Both the position numbers and the translations under genes were made by a program. Below are positions 1-9,732 of a DNA stretch of 64,000 bases, piece after piece. The stretch's first letter is position 1. Each line of letters starts with the position of its first letter. The stretch is from Chitinivibrionales bacterium (GTDB lineage Bacteria > Fibrobacterota > Chitinivibrionia > Chitinivibrionales > WJKA01), in NCBI GenBank assembly GCA_014728295.1, contig WJLW01000047.1:20673-84672 (forward strand), written 5' to 3'. The notes beneath the pieces were generated by a model. It ran no database searches. It was not told the origin of the DNA and saw nothing but the letters and a program-made list of their open reading frames with translations.

Positions 1-1
1 G

Positions 2-649
2 TCCTACAATGAGTACGGAACCAAGGTTGAGAAAGTCCGCATCAGCTATGCAGGTAATGATGATTTCTGGGTACTGACCAAGACTGATGATTATTATCAA
101 GAAAACAAGCGTCGCCATACACGCAAGCATGTCCATCGCGAACCCGCCTCAAAAGCATTTATCATCTCCGAATTCGAAGCCGAGCAGCTTAGCGAGGTGC
201 TTAAAACCTTCATGCAAACGTTATCGATTTTCGAAAAAGATCTTAAAGCCGGGCGCTGGGACAAATGCCGCTACCTTGACGGATACCTGCCCCGTTTCCT
301 CAATGGTTTTTACTATTTGACCTGTGCGGCACGCAACTCGAACAATGCCCTCCCGCGCTATTCGCAAATACCAGACTCGGTGTACGACGTTTCCGAAAAC
401 TCACCCAAATCCGATAAGCGTATCAACTTCTGGCGCAGCGACCGGGAATATGTGATTCAATTGAGAATTATCACCAGGGAACTCATCCACCAGGCGAAAA
501 TCTGGCAAAAGAAAGAGCTGACGAACCGCAGACGCAATATCCATGTCGCGTATTCAGATAAATTTGAACAGGCATACGGGCTGTTTATTCGCATGTATTT
601 CTGCATGAAGCCCAAACCGAAGATCCCGCTGGCAGAGTCGGATTTGTGA
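2..649 (+). CDS. C-terminal part of an unrecognised protein, cut by the window edge
   Basis: The frame is open from the first complete codon at position 2 to a TGA at 647-649, so about 215 residues of the C-terminus are visible and the true start lies outside the window. A GTG at 197 could be read as a start, but the upstream codons look equally coding (SYNEYGTKVEKVRISYAGND), so I treat it as internal. The sequence is hydrophilic, rich in Arg, Lys, Tyr and Glu, with no signal peptide or membrane segment in the visible part. I do not recognise the family. A cytoplasmic role is likely from composition alone. Confidence 0.6.
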   Translation, partial: SYNEYGTKVEKVRISYAGNDDFWVLTKTDDYYQENKRRHTRKHVHREPASKAFIISEFEAEQLSEVLKTFMQTLSIFEKDLKAGRWDKCRYLDGYLPRFLNGFYYLTCAARNSNNALPRYSQIPDSVYDVSENSPKSDKRINFWRSDREYVIQLRIITRELIHQAKIWQKKELTNRRRNIHVAYSDKFEQAYGLFIRMYFCMKPKPKIPLAESDL

Positions 650-957
650 AAAAGGGGCTACGGGGCGCCAGGGCGGCGAATTGTTCCTCATCCCCCCGGT
701 GCAACCGGGCTCGTCATCGTCGGCATTCAACAATCCGCATAATCAGCCCGCAGGTTGCTGACCTTGACCCGTTGAGCGGGATAAGTCATCCACGAAAAAG
801 TGAACAAAGTTCGGCCATCCACCGACCGTATTTAAAAAGGAAACGTCGCCTCTCAAACTTCTTCCGGAAAATCCTTTTTTTAAGCAGACGGTGAAATTAT
901 TTTATAGACTATAGGAATTACCTCATATTATGTTATGGTCAAAAGGAGGACCGCGGA
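650..957. other. Intergenic stretch before the first VWA gene
   Basis: No convincing gene. The only frame (646-894) is basic and of low complexity and has no ribosome site. The last 60 bases are AT-rich and end in a strong ribosome-binding site (AAAGGAGG) seven bases before the ATG at 958, so the promoter of the VWA gene is probably here, although I could not assign clear -35 and -10 boxes. Confidence 0.5.
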
Positions 958-3900
958 ATGATTAGCCTTTACAACACATGGGGGAAGCGGGGAAAAACGA
1001 GCAATTTAAGCGTTTATAGTGTTTTGTTGCTGGTAATGGTGTTTTCGATGATATCGGTAGCGCAGGATACGCGTTGTGATCTGGCCAGTAAGAGAGTAAA
1101 TAACGAATATACGTGCGTGAAGCTTAAAGATATCCAGAACCAAACCATAAAGGTACCCGAAAGTGTCACCCGAATACCTGCCGATGGCTTATTGATCTGT
1201 CCCGAAATCGAAACCGATACGACTCCGGTTGACATCGTGTTTTTGATGGATCAGTCGGGCAGTATGATACCCAATAGCGTCGCTATCGCAAATTATGATA
1301 CCAGCTTTTGCACTTCAGGCTGCCCCAACGATGTTACCATCCAGATACCTTACGCTGATTCTACCAAAGAATTGCCAATATGCCCTGGATGTAGCGGAGG
1401 TGCGGCAGGCGACCCCTACGGTCAACGTGCGAAAGCAATAAAAGCGGGCATAGCGAGAATGGTCGAACTCGAACCGAATTCAACGGTTGGTTTTATGGAT
1501 TTTGGCGGCCAGGTAGGTGTACGCAAAGGGCCGCGGCCGCTTACCGACCAAAGCCATCTTGACTATTTAGAAAGAAACATCAGAGTTGCCTTTATCGGCA
1601 ATACCGATTGGGCCGGAGTTCTATCTCAGGCAAAAGAGTGGCTGCAACCTACCTCTCCCTATCATACCGGCAACGAGCGCAAAGCAATTGTCATGGTTTC
1701 GGACGGGGGTCCTGGTGGAAATTCAAGATATCTGGATGTCTTAAAACCAACGCCTGAAAACCCGATAATGCCACCCGTATACGGCATTTTTATGGGCGAT
1801 GAAAATGTGGATTACAGCGAATTGCAGGAACTGTCAACATCTCTGACCAACGGTGAATTCTATCTTGTGCCCTCGGACGACCCCGACTCTCTCAAAGGTG
1901 CCATTTTTGATATTTTGACAAAACTTTCTACCAAAACCGGCGCTGTCGTCTCGATTGAAAACGAAACCAACGGACAATGGTCGACGACCGACACCGTTGC
2001 TCCAGTCGGCGACACGATCTTTCCGGTGCAACTCGACAGTATCATTGCGCTGGAAGAGGGCAAAAACACCATCTCGATGAACGTCGAGTTCAGCGATGCT
2101 TCCACTCAAGAGTATTCGTTCACGATCGAAGTGACCGGAGATCAGACACCGGACAGGTTTTTTGATGTGGAGTGCTATTCACCGTCCGAAGTACATGTTA
2201 TAAATGAAAATGGTACGCTGGTCGATTCCGGCGTTATCGATGGAACCGATGACACGCTGTCACTGCAGTTGGTGGTTTCTCCTTTTCCACCGCTTACAAA
2301 GTATAATGTGCCTGTTGAGCTTATCAATTCCGGCGACAACGAAACGTTCGTATTTGGCTCAATAGACGCCAAAGGGCAGCGACCGTCCGATAACATGCAG
2401 GTTTTTCAGAAAGATGAGATACCTCTCAGTTTTATAAATGCGAGCAGTGCACCTTCACCGGATAAAAAAATCGAATCATTTAATCAGGATACCCTCAAAG
2501 TCCAATGGCATTTTCCGCGCGATTTTCGCGACACGGCGAGCACCTGGGTCGCTCTGGTTCGTACGATCTACCGTGCCGACAGCGCCTACATCTTCGACAA
2601 TTCGAACGACGGGCGCGGCGATTCAATCGTTATCGTTTACAACCTGCCCTTTCCCGAAAACGACACGTTCAAAATTTCCGATGCCTACTGGAATGTGCGC
2701 CCCTCCACAAACGACAGTGCGTATAAGCGCATTCCCGACTACCACGTGGTCAATGACGACAATCGCATCAGCTTTCTGTTCAAGGATGACAACCAGTTCG
2801 GCAAGGACCTGACCGGTATCGATACGATCAATGGTCAAAAGCCGCAGGCGATTCTCACGCAACTGGACCCCAACAACAATCCGCTGGCCGACAGCCGTGC
2901 TTTTCTCATAGATCGCATAGGCGCCGTACCCACCCGGGCGGTTCTGCAGCTTTCGGCTCCTACCAGCTCGGATAATGACATCCTGATTATTACGCTCTCC
3001 GAGCCCATAAGCCCGGATCCCAACACAAGTGATCCGTGGAAGAAGCTAATTAAAAGCGGATCGTCGAATTCGTATGATGACGCATCGACCATTTCCGACC
3101 TGCCCAAGCCACTGATTGAAGGCAATACCGTTACGATCAGCTTTCCCAAGGGCACCGGACCCGATCGGGGCAGCTACCTGTTTTTATATGGAGACGGTGA
3201 TGCCAGCTACACCGATGCCGCGGGCAACGCTCCCGGCAAAAAAGGCATTAAAATCTCGATTGCCAGCCAGTTGTATTTTGTTGACAAAAAAAATCCCGGC
3301 AAACCGATCGCCAAAGAAACCTGGCCTACCGTACAGACACTGATAGCCATACTGGAGACCGAGGCCACCGATCCAACGCTAACCTTGACTATAACCACCG
3401 ACAGCGGGGACGTCGAGACATTTACCATGGAGCGGGATAACAACAAATACACCGCCGAAGTTCCCGTACGGTTCTCTGCACGACCTGCCAGCAATTCAAT
3501 TGTGGAAGGTGAAATTGCCAATATCGCCACGAAGAATGAGGAATCATTTAAAGGTGTCGTGGTAAGCAGCGACACGGCAACTTCGACATTCACCCTGGAT
3601 TACGATCCGGGACCGGCAGTGAAAGCAGCTTTGTATGTACCGGGGAAGCTTCCCGGTTTTACCGCAAACAGCAATGCCGATACGTTGAGATTGATTTTCA
3701 CCGAACCCGTTACGTTTACAAGCAGCGATCCCGGAGCATTTCTCGATTTTCTCAATCTTAGCGACGACAATCCGACGTGGAGTGAAAGCTTTTTTAAGGA
3801 TTTCAAAATCGACAATTCACGCAAGACCGACACATCAATCGTGCTCTACATTGAAAGCCCCTCGAATAGCCAGAAAATCGAGCCGCTCAAAGACAGTGTG

Positions 3901-4425
3901 CAACTGCGTCCGGGCACACCAAACGTTCTTGACAACAACGACAACGTACCGCCTATCGGCTTTGCCGTTGTGGTCAGGTGGGGCATCGAACCGAAAGCGT
4001 ACGTTGAAACGGTTGTCGATCCAGCCACTAAAGAATTGCCGCCGGCCTGGGCCAATGCGTTCAGTACGCCCGAATATCCGGTCGGACTCTCCGGTGAAGT
4101 CAGGGCCAAAATCAAAAAATTCACGGATAACCTGGAAGCATCGCCTGTCGGCGTACCTATCCAGGTTACTTCTCCCAAGGAACTCGATGTAAACACCAGC
4201 GAAGTTACCATTTATGATGCCGTCGGCAATATTCTCGCAGAAAAGATGCCCCTGGTTCGGGAGGAAGACGCGAGCACCTACACTTACTATTCGGCCTGGA
4301 ACGGCAGAAATCAAAGCGGTCGCTATGTAGGCAGCGGAACCTACGTCGCCATCATCAATTACTACAGCAAAGACGGCGAGATCGCACACGTACTGAAAAC
4401 CAAGATTGCCGTCAAAAAAGAATAG
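958..4425 (+). CDS. Very large secreted VWA-domain protein with FlgD-like C-terminus
   Basis: 1155 residues. A long basic N-terminus and hydrophobic core (residues 17-36) form a signal peptide. After a short Cys-containing N-domain (VPESVTRI, residues 67-73) comes a VWA domain from about residue 90 to 330 with an intact MIDAS signature DQSGSM (D98, S100, S102). The middle 700 residues look like repeated beta-sandwich modules. The C-terminus (VTIYDAVGN, then WNGRNQSGRYVGSGTY) is a FlgD-type Ig-like domain as found at the end of many exported Fibrobacterota proteins. VWA domains bind protein or matrix ligands through a metal ion; an adhesin or surface-assembly role is inference. The start is fixed by AAAGGAGG. 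Two paralogs lie at 14350 and 17942. It ends in TAG and a terminator follows. Confidence 0.85.
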   Translation: MISLYNTWGKRGKTSNLSVYSVLLLVMVFSMISVAQDTRCDLASKRVNNEYTCVKLKDIQNQTIKVPESVTRIPADGLLICPEIETDTTPVDIVFLMDQSGSMIPNSVAIANYDTSFCTSGCPNDVTIQIPYADSTKELPICPGCSGGAAGDPYGQRAKAIKAGIARMVELEPNSTVGFMDFGGQVGVRKGPRPLTDQSHLDYLERNIRVAFIGNTDWAGVLSQAKEWLQPTSPYHTGNERKAIVMVSDGGPGGNSRYLDVLKPTPENPIMPPVYGIFMGDENVDYSELQELSTSLTNGEFYLVPSDDPDSLKGAIFDILTKLSTKTGAVVSIENETNGQWSTTDTVAPVGDTIFPVQLDSIIALEEGKNTISMNVEFSDASTQEYSFTIEVTGDQTPDRFFDVECYSPSEVHVINENGTLVDSGVIDGTDDTLSLQLVVSPFPPLTKYNVPVELINSGDNETFVFGSIDAKGQRPSDNMQVFQKDEIPLSFINASSAPSPDKKIESFNQDTLKVQWHFPRDFRDTASTWVALVRTIYRADSAYIFDNSNDGRGDSIVIVYNLPFPENDTFKISDAYWNVRPSTNDSAYKRIPDYHVVNDDNRISFLFKDDNQFGKDLTGIDTINGQKPQAILTQLDPNNNPLADSRAFLIDRIGAVPTRAVLQLSAPTSSDNDILIITLSEPISPDPNTSDPWKKLIKSGSSNSYDDASTISDLPKPLIEGNTVTISFPKGTGPDRGSYLFLYGDGDASYTDAAGNAPGKKGIKISIASQLYFVDKKNPGKPIAKETWPTVQTLIAILETEATDPTLTLTITTDSGDVETFTMERDNNKYTAEVPVRFSARPASNSIVEGEIANIATKNEESFKGVVVSSDTATSTFTLDYDPGPAVKAALYVPGKLPGFTANSNADTLRLIFTEPVTFTSSDPGAFLDFLNLSDDNPTWSESFFKDFKIDNSRKTDTSIVLYIESPSNSQKIEPLKDSVQLRPGTPNVLDNNDNVPPIGFAVVVRWGIEPKAYVETVVDPATKELPPAWANAFSTPEYPVGLSGEVRAKIKKFTDNLEASPVGVPIQVTSPKELDVNTSEVTIYDAVGNILAEKMPLVREEDASTYTYYSAWNGRNQSGRYVGSGTYVAIINYYSKDGEIAHVLKTKIAVKKE

Positions 4426-4451
4426 CTGACCAATTTCAACCGGCGATACAA

Positions 4452-4484
4452 AAAATGGCGACCAGGCGGTCGCCATTTTTTTTT
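4452..4484. terminator. Rho-independent terminator, probably bidirectional
   Basis: A 12-base inverted repeat (AAAATGGCGACC and GGTCGCCATTTT) around a four-base loop AGGC, followed by a run of T on the + strand and, read the other way, by TTTTTTG. It terminates the VWA gene ending at 4425 and could also stop minus-strand transcripts. Confidence 0.9.
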
Positions 4485-4570
4485 GCTGCCGTGTTGCTAA
4501 GAAAGTGGAAATAATTTTTGGGTTGGCCCTTGATGAGGCGCAGTCTGGCATCGCTCCCGCAGCACGCAGC

Positions 4571-4608
4571 AAAAACAAAGGGGACAAGCCTGCAAGCAAC
4601 TTGTCCCC
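4571..4608 (-). terminator. Terminator of the minus-strand secreted-protein operon
   Basis: Nine-base stem GGGGACAAG / CTTGTCCCC (4580-4588 and 4600-4608) with an 11-base loop; on the minus strand it is followed by TTTGTTTTTG. It lies about 95 bases past the stop of the gene at 4704-5324. Confidence 0.75.
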
Positions 4609-4703
4609 AATGGAGTTGAGAGATGCTATTGCCCGAACGTCAATCAGGTCGAAGAATCCTTTGCTGCGGCTGGTCCCGAGCAATGCGACGCAGGGTTCTT
4701 TGC

Positions 4704-5324
4704 TTATTCATGTATCAGTACCCGCTGAACGGGTTTCTGTTCGTGCTCGTTCTCGATGAGATAGACTTCAATTCTATTCTGCCGTGATATGCTTCGCTTT
4801 AAATCATTCAGCGAATGCTGAGCAGTAATATTTCTTCCTTGCAGATCATAAACAGTGCGATGATCATGCGCTTTGGCCGGCTTCAGCGATTTGCCGGAGG
4901 GCTTTGACAGTCCGGTATCGGTTGCATTGGCCGGTAGTACGGCTATTCTGCCCAGTTTTGCCATGTGAGGGGCAACCGCAATGCAGGCATGTCCGGGCGG
5001 ACAGTAGCGGGATTCCATTTTATAAACATCGTAGCTGCCGGCGTCGATCGGGCGGAGGTCAAAGCTCAGACGCGATCCCGGGCCAAAGCACCGGCAGACG
5101 GAACAGGGAGATTCATCGTATTCGTATACGAGATAAATCAGCGTATCTTCAACCAGCACGGTATCGTTGTAGTACTGCGTGCAGCAACACAGATCCGCAT
5201 TGAAAAGCCTGAACGTGATGCTGTCTTGTGTGGTCAGGCTCTCCGGTTCGACAACAAGGCTGTCATCCACTGCGGCAGCCTGTGCCGTAAATAGAGCCAT
5301 TGCTATTGCGATGAGCCTGTTCAT
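4704..5324 (-). CDS. Small secreted protein with Cys-rich Ig-like domain and sorting-type tail
   Basis: 206 residues with a signal peptide (MNRLIAIAMALFTAQAAA). Residues about 20-115 form a beta-rich domain with unusual Cys clusters (DLCCCTQYY and CSVCRCFG). The same fold pattern, ending in a G-x-Y-x-V-Y/I-D motif, begins the next two genes upstream. The C-terminus (TVYDLQGRNI onward) resembles the short Ig-like tails used for type-IX-like export in the Fibrobacterota/Bacteroidota lineage, although its last residues are unusually charged. It is the last gene of a four-gene minus-strand operon (gap of 9 bases to the gene before it). Function unknown. Confidence 0.7.
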   Translation of the reverse strand: MNRLIAIAMALFTAQAAAVDDSLVVEPESLTTQDSITFRLFNADLCCCTQYYNDTVLVEDTLIYLVYEYDESPCSVCRCFGPGSRLSFDLRPIDAGSYDVYKMESRYCPPGHACIAVAPHMAKLGRIAVLPANATDTGLSKPSGKSLKPAKAHDHRTVYDLQGRNITAQHSLNDLKRSISRQNRIEVYLIENEHEQKPVQRVLIHE

Positions 5325-5333
5325 GGCACTCCT

Positions 5334-6443
5334 CTATCGTGAATCCGTCAAGTGCACTAGTTTTGACCGATGCGAACGCACACCCGTCAACCGAATCACG
5401 AACGCTCCGGCCGGAGAGAGTTTTTCCGCATCGTTGACAAGCAACGTAGTTTTCTGCCTTCCCCCCTGAACAGAGCGCCGAAAGAGTTGCTTTCCGTCCA
5501 GTGAAAAGGCTGCGACCTCAAAGGAAGACAGTGCAGGATTGTCAATGGTGATTGCACCGGAAACCGGATCGAATACAAAATGCAACTGTCGGTCGGGTAT
5601 TGCCTTGGAAAGCTCTTTCTTCGACGTCCGGGTTGCATGGTCGAATATGCCGATCTCCAGGTCGACGTTGGACCGGGCATATCCAATGACCCGGCCGCTC
5701 AAAACGGTCTTACCGAAACGTGCCGGTGCGGCAAAGCTTTCGATATTAAAGAAGCGCCGTTCGCCGGGATCGACTGACATTTGCAGGTAAGCAAATGGAC
5801 AAATACGACCTTCCATGCGGCTGTGCAGGGTATCATTGTTTTTCGTTGCCACGACATTCACCATGCATCCGGGAGAGCCCCAGAACGCAACGGTCTGATT
5901 GCTGTTATTCTCTATCGTGTAAAGGGTACCGATGCGCTCACCCGGCGTATAAAACTGTTTGTTCGATGAGAGGATATAATTCACCCCGTCAACGATCAAG
6001 GTTTCGGCGTGCGCCAATTGGCGTTTGGCTTCGGAAACGGTAAACGCATGCACCGTATCCTGCATGACCTGATCGTAAATGCGGTAATTGCCGGGATGTA
6101 GCGTTTGCAGGCGCCAGGTTGGGCCGTACGGCGTCTTACCGGGCAGGCAGGCAGGGCTGGTTGACGCCCCCTGCTGCACCTGGTCATACGATACGTTGAT
6201 AATAAATTCCTGCGGGCATGGCGGCCTTATGCAGACATGATTGGACACATGCACAGTGGAATGATCTGTTGCGTATGCCGGAACGCAGGTGGTTGGATGC
6301 GCGCCGAGCACCAGGGAGAAAACTACGTGCTCATCCATCGACGGCGCGTGCGGATGCAGAGAATACTGCGGATACTCCGCCGTGAGCGCCCCGGCAAGTG
6401 TCATAAGTATAAGCAGGAATGGATATTTTCTAAGCACTCTCAT
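5334..6443 (-). CDS. Secreted protein with BsuPI-like domain
   Basis: 369 residues. Signal peptide of about 22 residues (MRVLRKYPFLLILMTLAGAL). Residues about 23-140 are the Cys-bearing domain shared with both neighbours (CVPAYATDH, later CLPGKTPYG, then GNYRIYDQ). Residues about 155-260 resemble a BsuPI/intracellular proteinase inhibitor-type Ig domain (FYTPGERIGTLYTIENNSN), a fold also present in the protein at 31995. The last 80 residues form a sorting-type Ig-like tail (AFSLDGKQLFRR). Only four bases separate its start from the previous stop, so it is co-translated within the operon. Function unknown; secretion and operon membership are the firm parts. Confidence 0.7.
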   Translation of the reverse strand: MRVLRKYPFLLILMTLAGALTAEYPQYSLHPHAPSMDEHVVFSLVLGAHPTTCVPAYATDHSTVHVSNHVCIRPPCPQEFIINVSYDQVQQGASTSPACLPGKTPYGPTWRLQTLHPGNYRIYDQVMQDTVHAFTVSEAKRQLAHAETLIVDGVNYILSSNKQFYTPGERIGTLYTIENNSNQTVAFWGSPGCMVNVVATKNNDTLHSRMEGRICPFAYLQMSVDPGERRFFNIESFAAPARFGKTVLSGRVIGYARSNVDLEIGIFDHATRTSKKELSKAIPDRQLHFVFDPVSGAITIDNPALSSFEVAAFSLDGKQLFRRSVQGGRQKTTLLVNDAEKLSPAGAFVIRLTGVRSHRSKLVHLTDSR

Positions 6444-6447
6444 CCTC

Positions 6448-7821
6448 CTATTTCAAGATAACTCCATCGCAGGTCACGGTACCTGTCTTTGTTTCGAGAA
6501 CCAGAACGGCAAAGCCATTGAGATGTTTCTTGTCAAAAGCAATGTTGTGCAAGCCTTTTTGCAGGTGCCTGCTATTTAATAATAAAATATGGCTTCCGTC
6601 GGCGCGGTATGCATGCAGGGATATCCTGCCCTCCCGGGCGACGCGTAAATCGACACCGTTGTTTGTGATGCGCACTGGCTGCATGGCAGGCGTGTGGTCG
6701 ATAAATCGTGATTTTGCGGAAACGGCGTAAACCTTGTCGAGGTTGAAGTCTACTGTTTTCGTGTATCCATTCGACAGGGAAAAGGATTCGGTTTCGGGTG
6801 AATAGCCTGATTTGCGTGCGGTTGCCTGGAACACTTGCTCGTTGTGTGAAAGTGGAACGTCAAGCGAATAGTAGCCGTCCGCATCAGTTACCGCGCGATA
6901 AGACACCTGCAAAAGGTCGCCTCGTTGCGCTTGCAGCGGAACCGCCTTGAGAGGCGGGGTGACATGCACGGTACATTGCGCTACCGGCTTGAGGTGGCAG
7001 GGCATTCCCATCCTGTTGTTCTGCGGGCATTGCATCGTAGTGACCCGGCCGTCTATCGTTGCAAATGCATTTGATGCCAGCAATTTGATGGTAACCGACG
7101 TATCCTGTAAGAGGTTAAGCGAAAGCGTATTCGGCTTAAATTTTTCGGCACGCCCCAGCAGACGATACGATCCCGCATTGTCAATTTCAAACGCGAAATC
7201 GCCGTTATCGTTTGTCGTTGCGGAATCGATAGTCAGATACGGCAAATACACGGCGTCCGTTGCGTTCGGCTGCTGTGTTGTATATGGCTGAATAATTGCA
7301 TAGTTTTCCTTTTGCAGGTAAACTTTTGCATCGCCAATTGGCTGTGGCATACGCTTCATTGGAAAAGGATCGTCGACGACTTTGCCCCTTAGCGATATCG
7401 GCCCGCTGCTTTTCTGGCGCACACGAAAGCTTCCCACCACATCGTTTTCGTCGATCACATTGTAGGTACCATGCTTGACATTTCTAAGAGTAAAATCGAA
7501 CCCATACTCGGCCATCACCTGCGTGCACATTTGCTGTTGCGGCCAGGTTTCATCGTAGGTGAGATAGACATTGTAGATCGGCGGATAAATCGCCAGCACC
7601 GATTGCTCTACCTGCACGACAATAGTGCTGTAGGAGGGAATGCACCCGTTGTTGTGCAGACCCTTGACATAGGAAATCTCGACCGCCTGTCCGGCATCCG
7701 GCGTCTGCGGATTAAGAACCAGCCGGGGATAGTGCGCGTCGGGTGAGGGCAATTTTGAAAAAGATATAGAAATCAGCACGAGTAGCATCGCGATACTTCG
7801 CTTAACCATAGAATCCTCCAC
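6448..7821 (-). CDS. Secreted protein with carboxypeptidase-regulatory-like repeats
   Basis: 457 residues with an N-terminal signal peptide (hydrophobic stretch LLVLISISF). The shared Cys domain (CIPSYSTIVV, GTYNVIDEND) occupies residues about 30-135. Two carboxypeptidase-regulatory/CnaB-like beta-sandwich modules follow: residues about 142-250 (LRGKVVDDPF, DNGDFAFEID, GSYRLLGRAE) and about 250-360 (ATIDGRVTTM, ADGYYSLDVP). A short sorting-type tail ends the protein. Such modules usually act as structural stalks on surface proteins. It is the second gene of the 9455-4704 operon, 23 bases after the preceding stop. Confidence 0.7.
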   Translation of the reverse strand: MEDSMVKRSIAMLLVLISISFSKLPSPDAHYPRLVLNPQTPDAGQAVEISYVKGLHNNGCIPSYSTIVVQVEQSVLAIYPPIYNVYLTYDETWPQQQMCTQVMAEYGFDFTLRNVKHGTYNVIDENDVVGSFRVRQKSSGPISLRGKVVDDPFPMKRMPQPIGDAKVYLQKENYAIIQPYTTQQPNATDAVYLPYLTIDSATTNDNGDFAFEIDNAGSYRLLGRAEKFKPNTLSLNLLQDTSVTIKLLASNAFATIDGRVTTMQCPQNNRMGMPCHLKPVAQCTVHVTPPLKAVPLQAQRGDLLQVSYRAVTDADGYYSLDVPLSHNEQVFQATARKSGYSPETESFSLSNGYTKTVDFNLDKVYAVSAKSRFIDHTPAMQPVRITNNGVDLRVAREGRISLHAYRADGSHILLLNSRHLQKGLHNIAFDKKHLNGFAVLVLETKTGTVTCDGVILK

Positions 7822-7844
7822 GAAATGTTGATTGCATCTTCGAT

Positions 7845-9455
7845 TTATCTGTTAATTGCACTGACTATCTGAGAATTTGGGCCATTGCCTGCGATGAAAA
7901 AAACCACTCCGGTTCCGGGCGCCGTGCTCTGATCCATTCGATCAATCAGAAAAGAATGGTATCCGGAGTTTTCGACCATCAACTGCTTTGCAAGCAGCAG
8001 GCGGCCCCGCGCATCATAGCCGCTTATGTCAATTAGTCCCGGCCGTGCGGCCCAGAGAGTGATGCGAACCCGAGCGCCTTCAAATTGTGCTGTCGTACGT
8101 TTTTCGCTCTTCAGCTTGTCGGCAGGCTGTGCACCAATCGATGCAACAGGGCCGAACACATGCAGTGTATCGATCAGCTTCGGCACAACGGCAATATCGC
8201 AGGCGGGATGGCAGAGCGGATAGGGTTTCTCGTATACGGGCCAGGCGCCGGCATACAGTGCGTCAAGCGAAAAAGTATGGCCGAAGAGACCGGCGGAAGG
8301 CGTACAATACATCCTGGTCGTCATCATTTTATAGCCGAGGATGATCTCCTTTGCTTCAGTCCAGGCCGAATCGGAGCTGAACAGATGATTGCAGGCAAAG
8401 GCATAGCTGAGCAAATGCACTTCCGCAGGATCACCGGCGGCAACACCGGATGGTTCGATCCAGGTGTGTGAAGTATCATAATCGTCCCAGTCGGCAGGAA
8501 TCTCAAAGCGAAAGGTAGTCTGTGTGCATTTTGCGGAAGCAGTCGTCTTTTTCCATGCGTTGTAGCGATGGCCGCTTTTAACGAACAATTCGCTTTTCAT
8601 GCGACTTGCCTGCTCGACCATATCGAAGGTGTATAGGCGTTTTTCGGCGCCGAAACTGAATTGAATGTCGAATTCATTGTCCCGCCGGCCAGACGGGGCA
8701 ATACTGAGAATCGTGGCTGCATCTTTGACGCTGTCATAGACACACGGCTCACCAACACCCGACACATTAGTGGAAACCAGCTCCCATTTTTCGACCAGAT
8801 TATAATCCATCAAGCACGGCGAACTTGCAGAATAATACGCGACAGGACCCAGATTTTCTCCCAGGGTGAATTTCGACGGCGCACGGCAATTCAGGTAGGG
8901 ACGCCCTGCTCCAACTGTCGGCCCTCTGCAGGGAGCCGGATCCACGGATAAGGTTTTGAGCGTCTGCCCGCGAAACGAGATCGTACCGGTTGTCAGGGTG
9001 AGCGCATTCGGCGGGATGGAATCATTCGGATTGTGCACAAAGCTCCAGCAGCTATCACCTTCGAACCAGAGTCCGTTGACGCCGCCAACGCTGCGCACAA
9101 TCACCGTATCGTACGAAACGAGCGGCGGCACAACCAACGAATCATACGATTGCATGCCGGTTGTTCCTGCAAAGGAAGCTCCGTATCTGCGCAAAGTCCT
9201 CCTCGTCTGCAGAATGCGAATCCGATACTGCACCGGATACGATTCCATAACCTCGACGGCGACAATTTCCCATTCAACCAGCCCGCTGTCGGTTGTGGAT
9301 CCCATCAGTCCGGTCACCGACCGGTCAAACGCAAACTGCCACCGGTATCCGTCGGCAAAGGGAAAGTATTCGGCACTGACGGCGATTAGTGCCGAAAGGA
9401 TGAAAATATGCAGAAAGTTGAATCGATTAAGCGGCATTTCAAAACCTTTGCGCAT
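7845..9455 (-). CDS. Secreted protein of unknown function, first gene of operon
   Basis: 536 residues with a signal peptide (FLHIFILSALIAVSA). The N-terminal half has a motif common in secreted beta-rich proteins that follow a WQFAFDRSV start. There are scattered Cys pairs (CRGPTVGAGRPYLNC) and a Trp/Tyr-rich central part (WDDYDTSHTW). The last 80 residues are a sorting-type tail (IDISGYDARGRLLLAKQL). I recognise no catalytic motif. It is likely co-transcribed with the three genes downstream, which are spaced 23, 4 and 9 bases apart. Confidence 0.65.
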   Translation of the reverse strand: MRKGFEMPLNRFNFLHIFILSALIAVSAEYFPFADGYRWQFAFDRSVTGLMGSTTDSGLVEWEIVAVEVMESYPVQYRIRILQTRRTLRRYGASFAGTTGMQSYDSLVVPPLVSYDTVIVRSVGGVNGLWFEGDSCWSFVHNPNDSIPPNALTLTTGTISFRGQTLKTLSVDPAPCRGPTVGAGRPYLNCRAPSKFTLGENLGPVAYYSASSPCLMDYNLVEKWELVSTNVSGVGEPCVYDSVKDAATILSIAPSGRRDNEFDIQFSFGAEKRLYTFDMVEQASRMKSELFVKSGHRYNAWKKTTASAKCTQTTFRFEIPADWDDYDTSHTWIEPSGVAAGDPAEVHLLSYAFACNHLFSSDSAWTEAKEIILGYKMMTTRMYCTPSAGLFGHTFSLDALYAGAWPVYEKPYPLCHPACDIAVVPKLIDTLHVFGPVASIGAQPADKLKSEKRTTAQFEGARVRITLWAARPGLIDISGYDARGRLLLAKQLMVENSGYHSFLIDRMDQSTAPGTGVVFFIAGNGPNSQIVSAINR

Positions 9456-9732
9456 GAGAGGAATATTTCAATACTCCTTTTGACGCAAATCACATGCCTT
9501 CAAATGGGAGCGCCTGATTGACCTGCTTGCAGGTCGCGAGTGAGAGGGAGTGTACAATGATGGATTGCGGGTATCAAAAGTGAGACGGAACTGACTGGGC
9601 ATACACGCGCCTTTTTCCGGGTTCTATTTGAGTCCACTTTCAATGCGTCAGGACTTACCCGGTTCGATTATCAGCCTGCAAAGGAGGCAGAGCTAAAAAC
9701 CGGCCGTAACGCTGCAACATATGCATTGAACA
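9456..9732. other. Intergenic region between two minus-strand secreted genes
   Basis: No gene is visible. A perfect 6-bp dyad GACCTG-CTTG-CAGGTC (9519-9534) lies here without a T-run, so it is not a convincing terminator. The promoter of the 9455-4704 operon should be in the part near 9456. Confidence 0.4.

Noticed and set aside
646..894. An 82-codon frame after the first partial gene
   Set aside because: Highly basic and of low complexity with no ribosome site; probably not translated.
3835..4683. A 282-codon minus frame over the end of the first VWA gene and terminator
   Set aside because: It crosses a strong terminator and covers the FlgD-like end of the VWA gene. No start signal.
9519..9534. 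Perfect dyad GACCTG-CTTG-CAGGTC as terminator
   Set aside because: There is no T-run on either side, so termination is unlikely; it could be an operator but nothing supports that.
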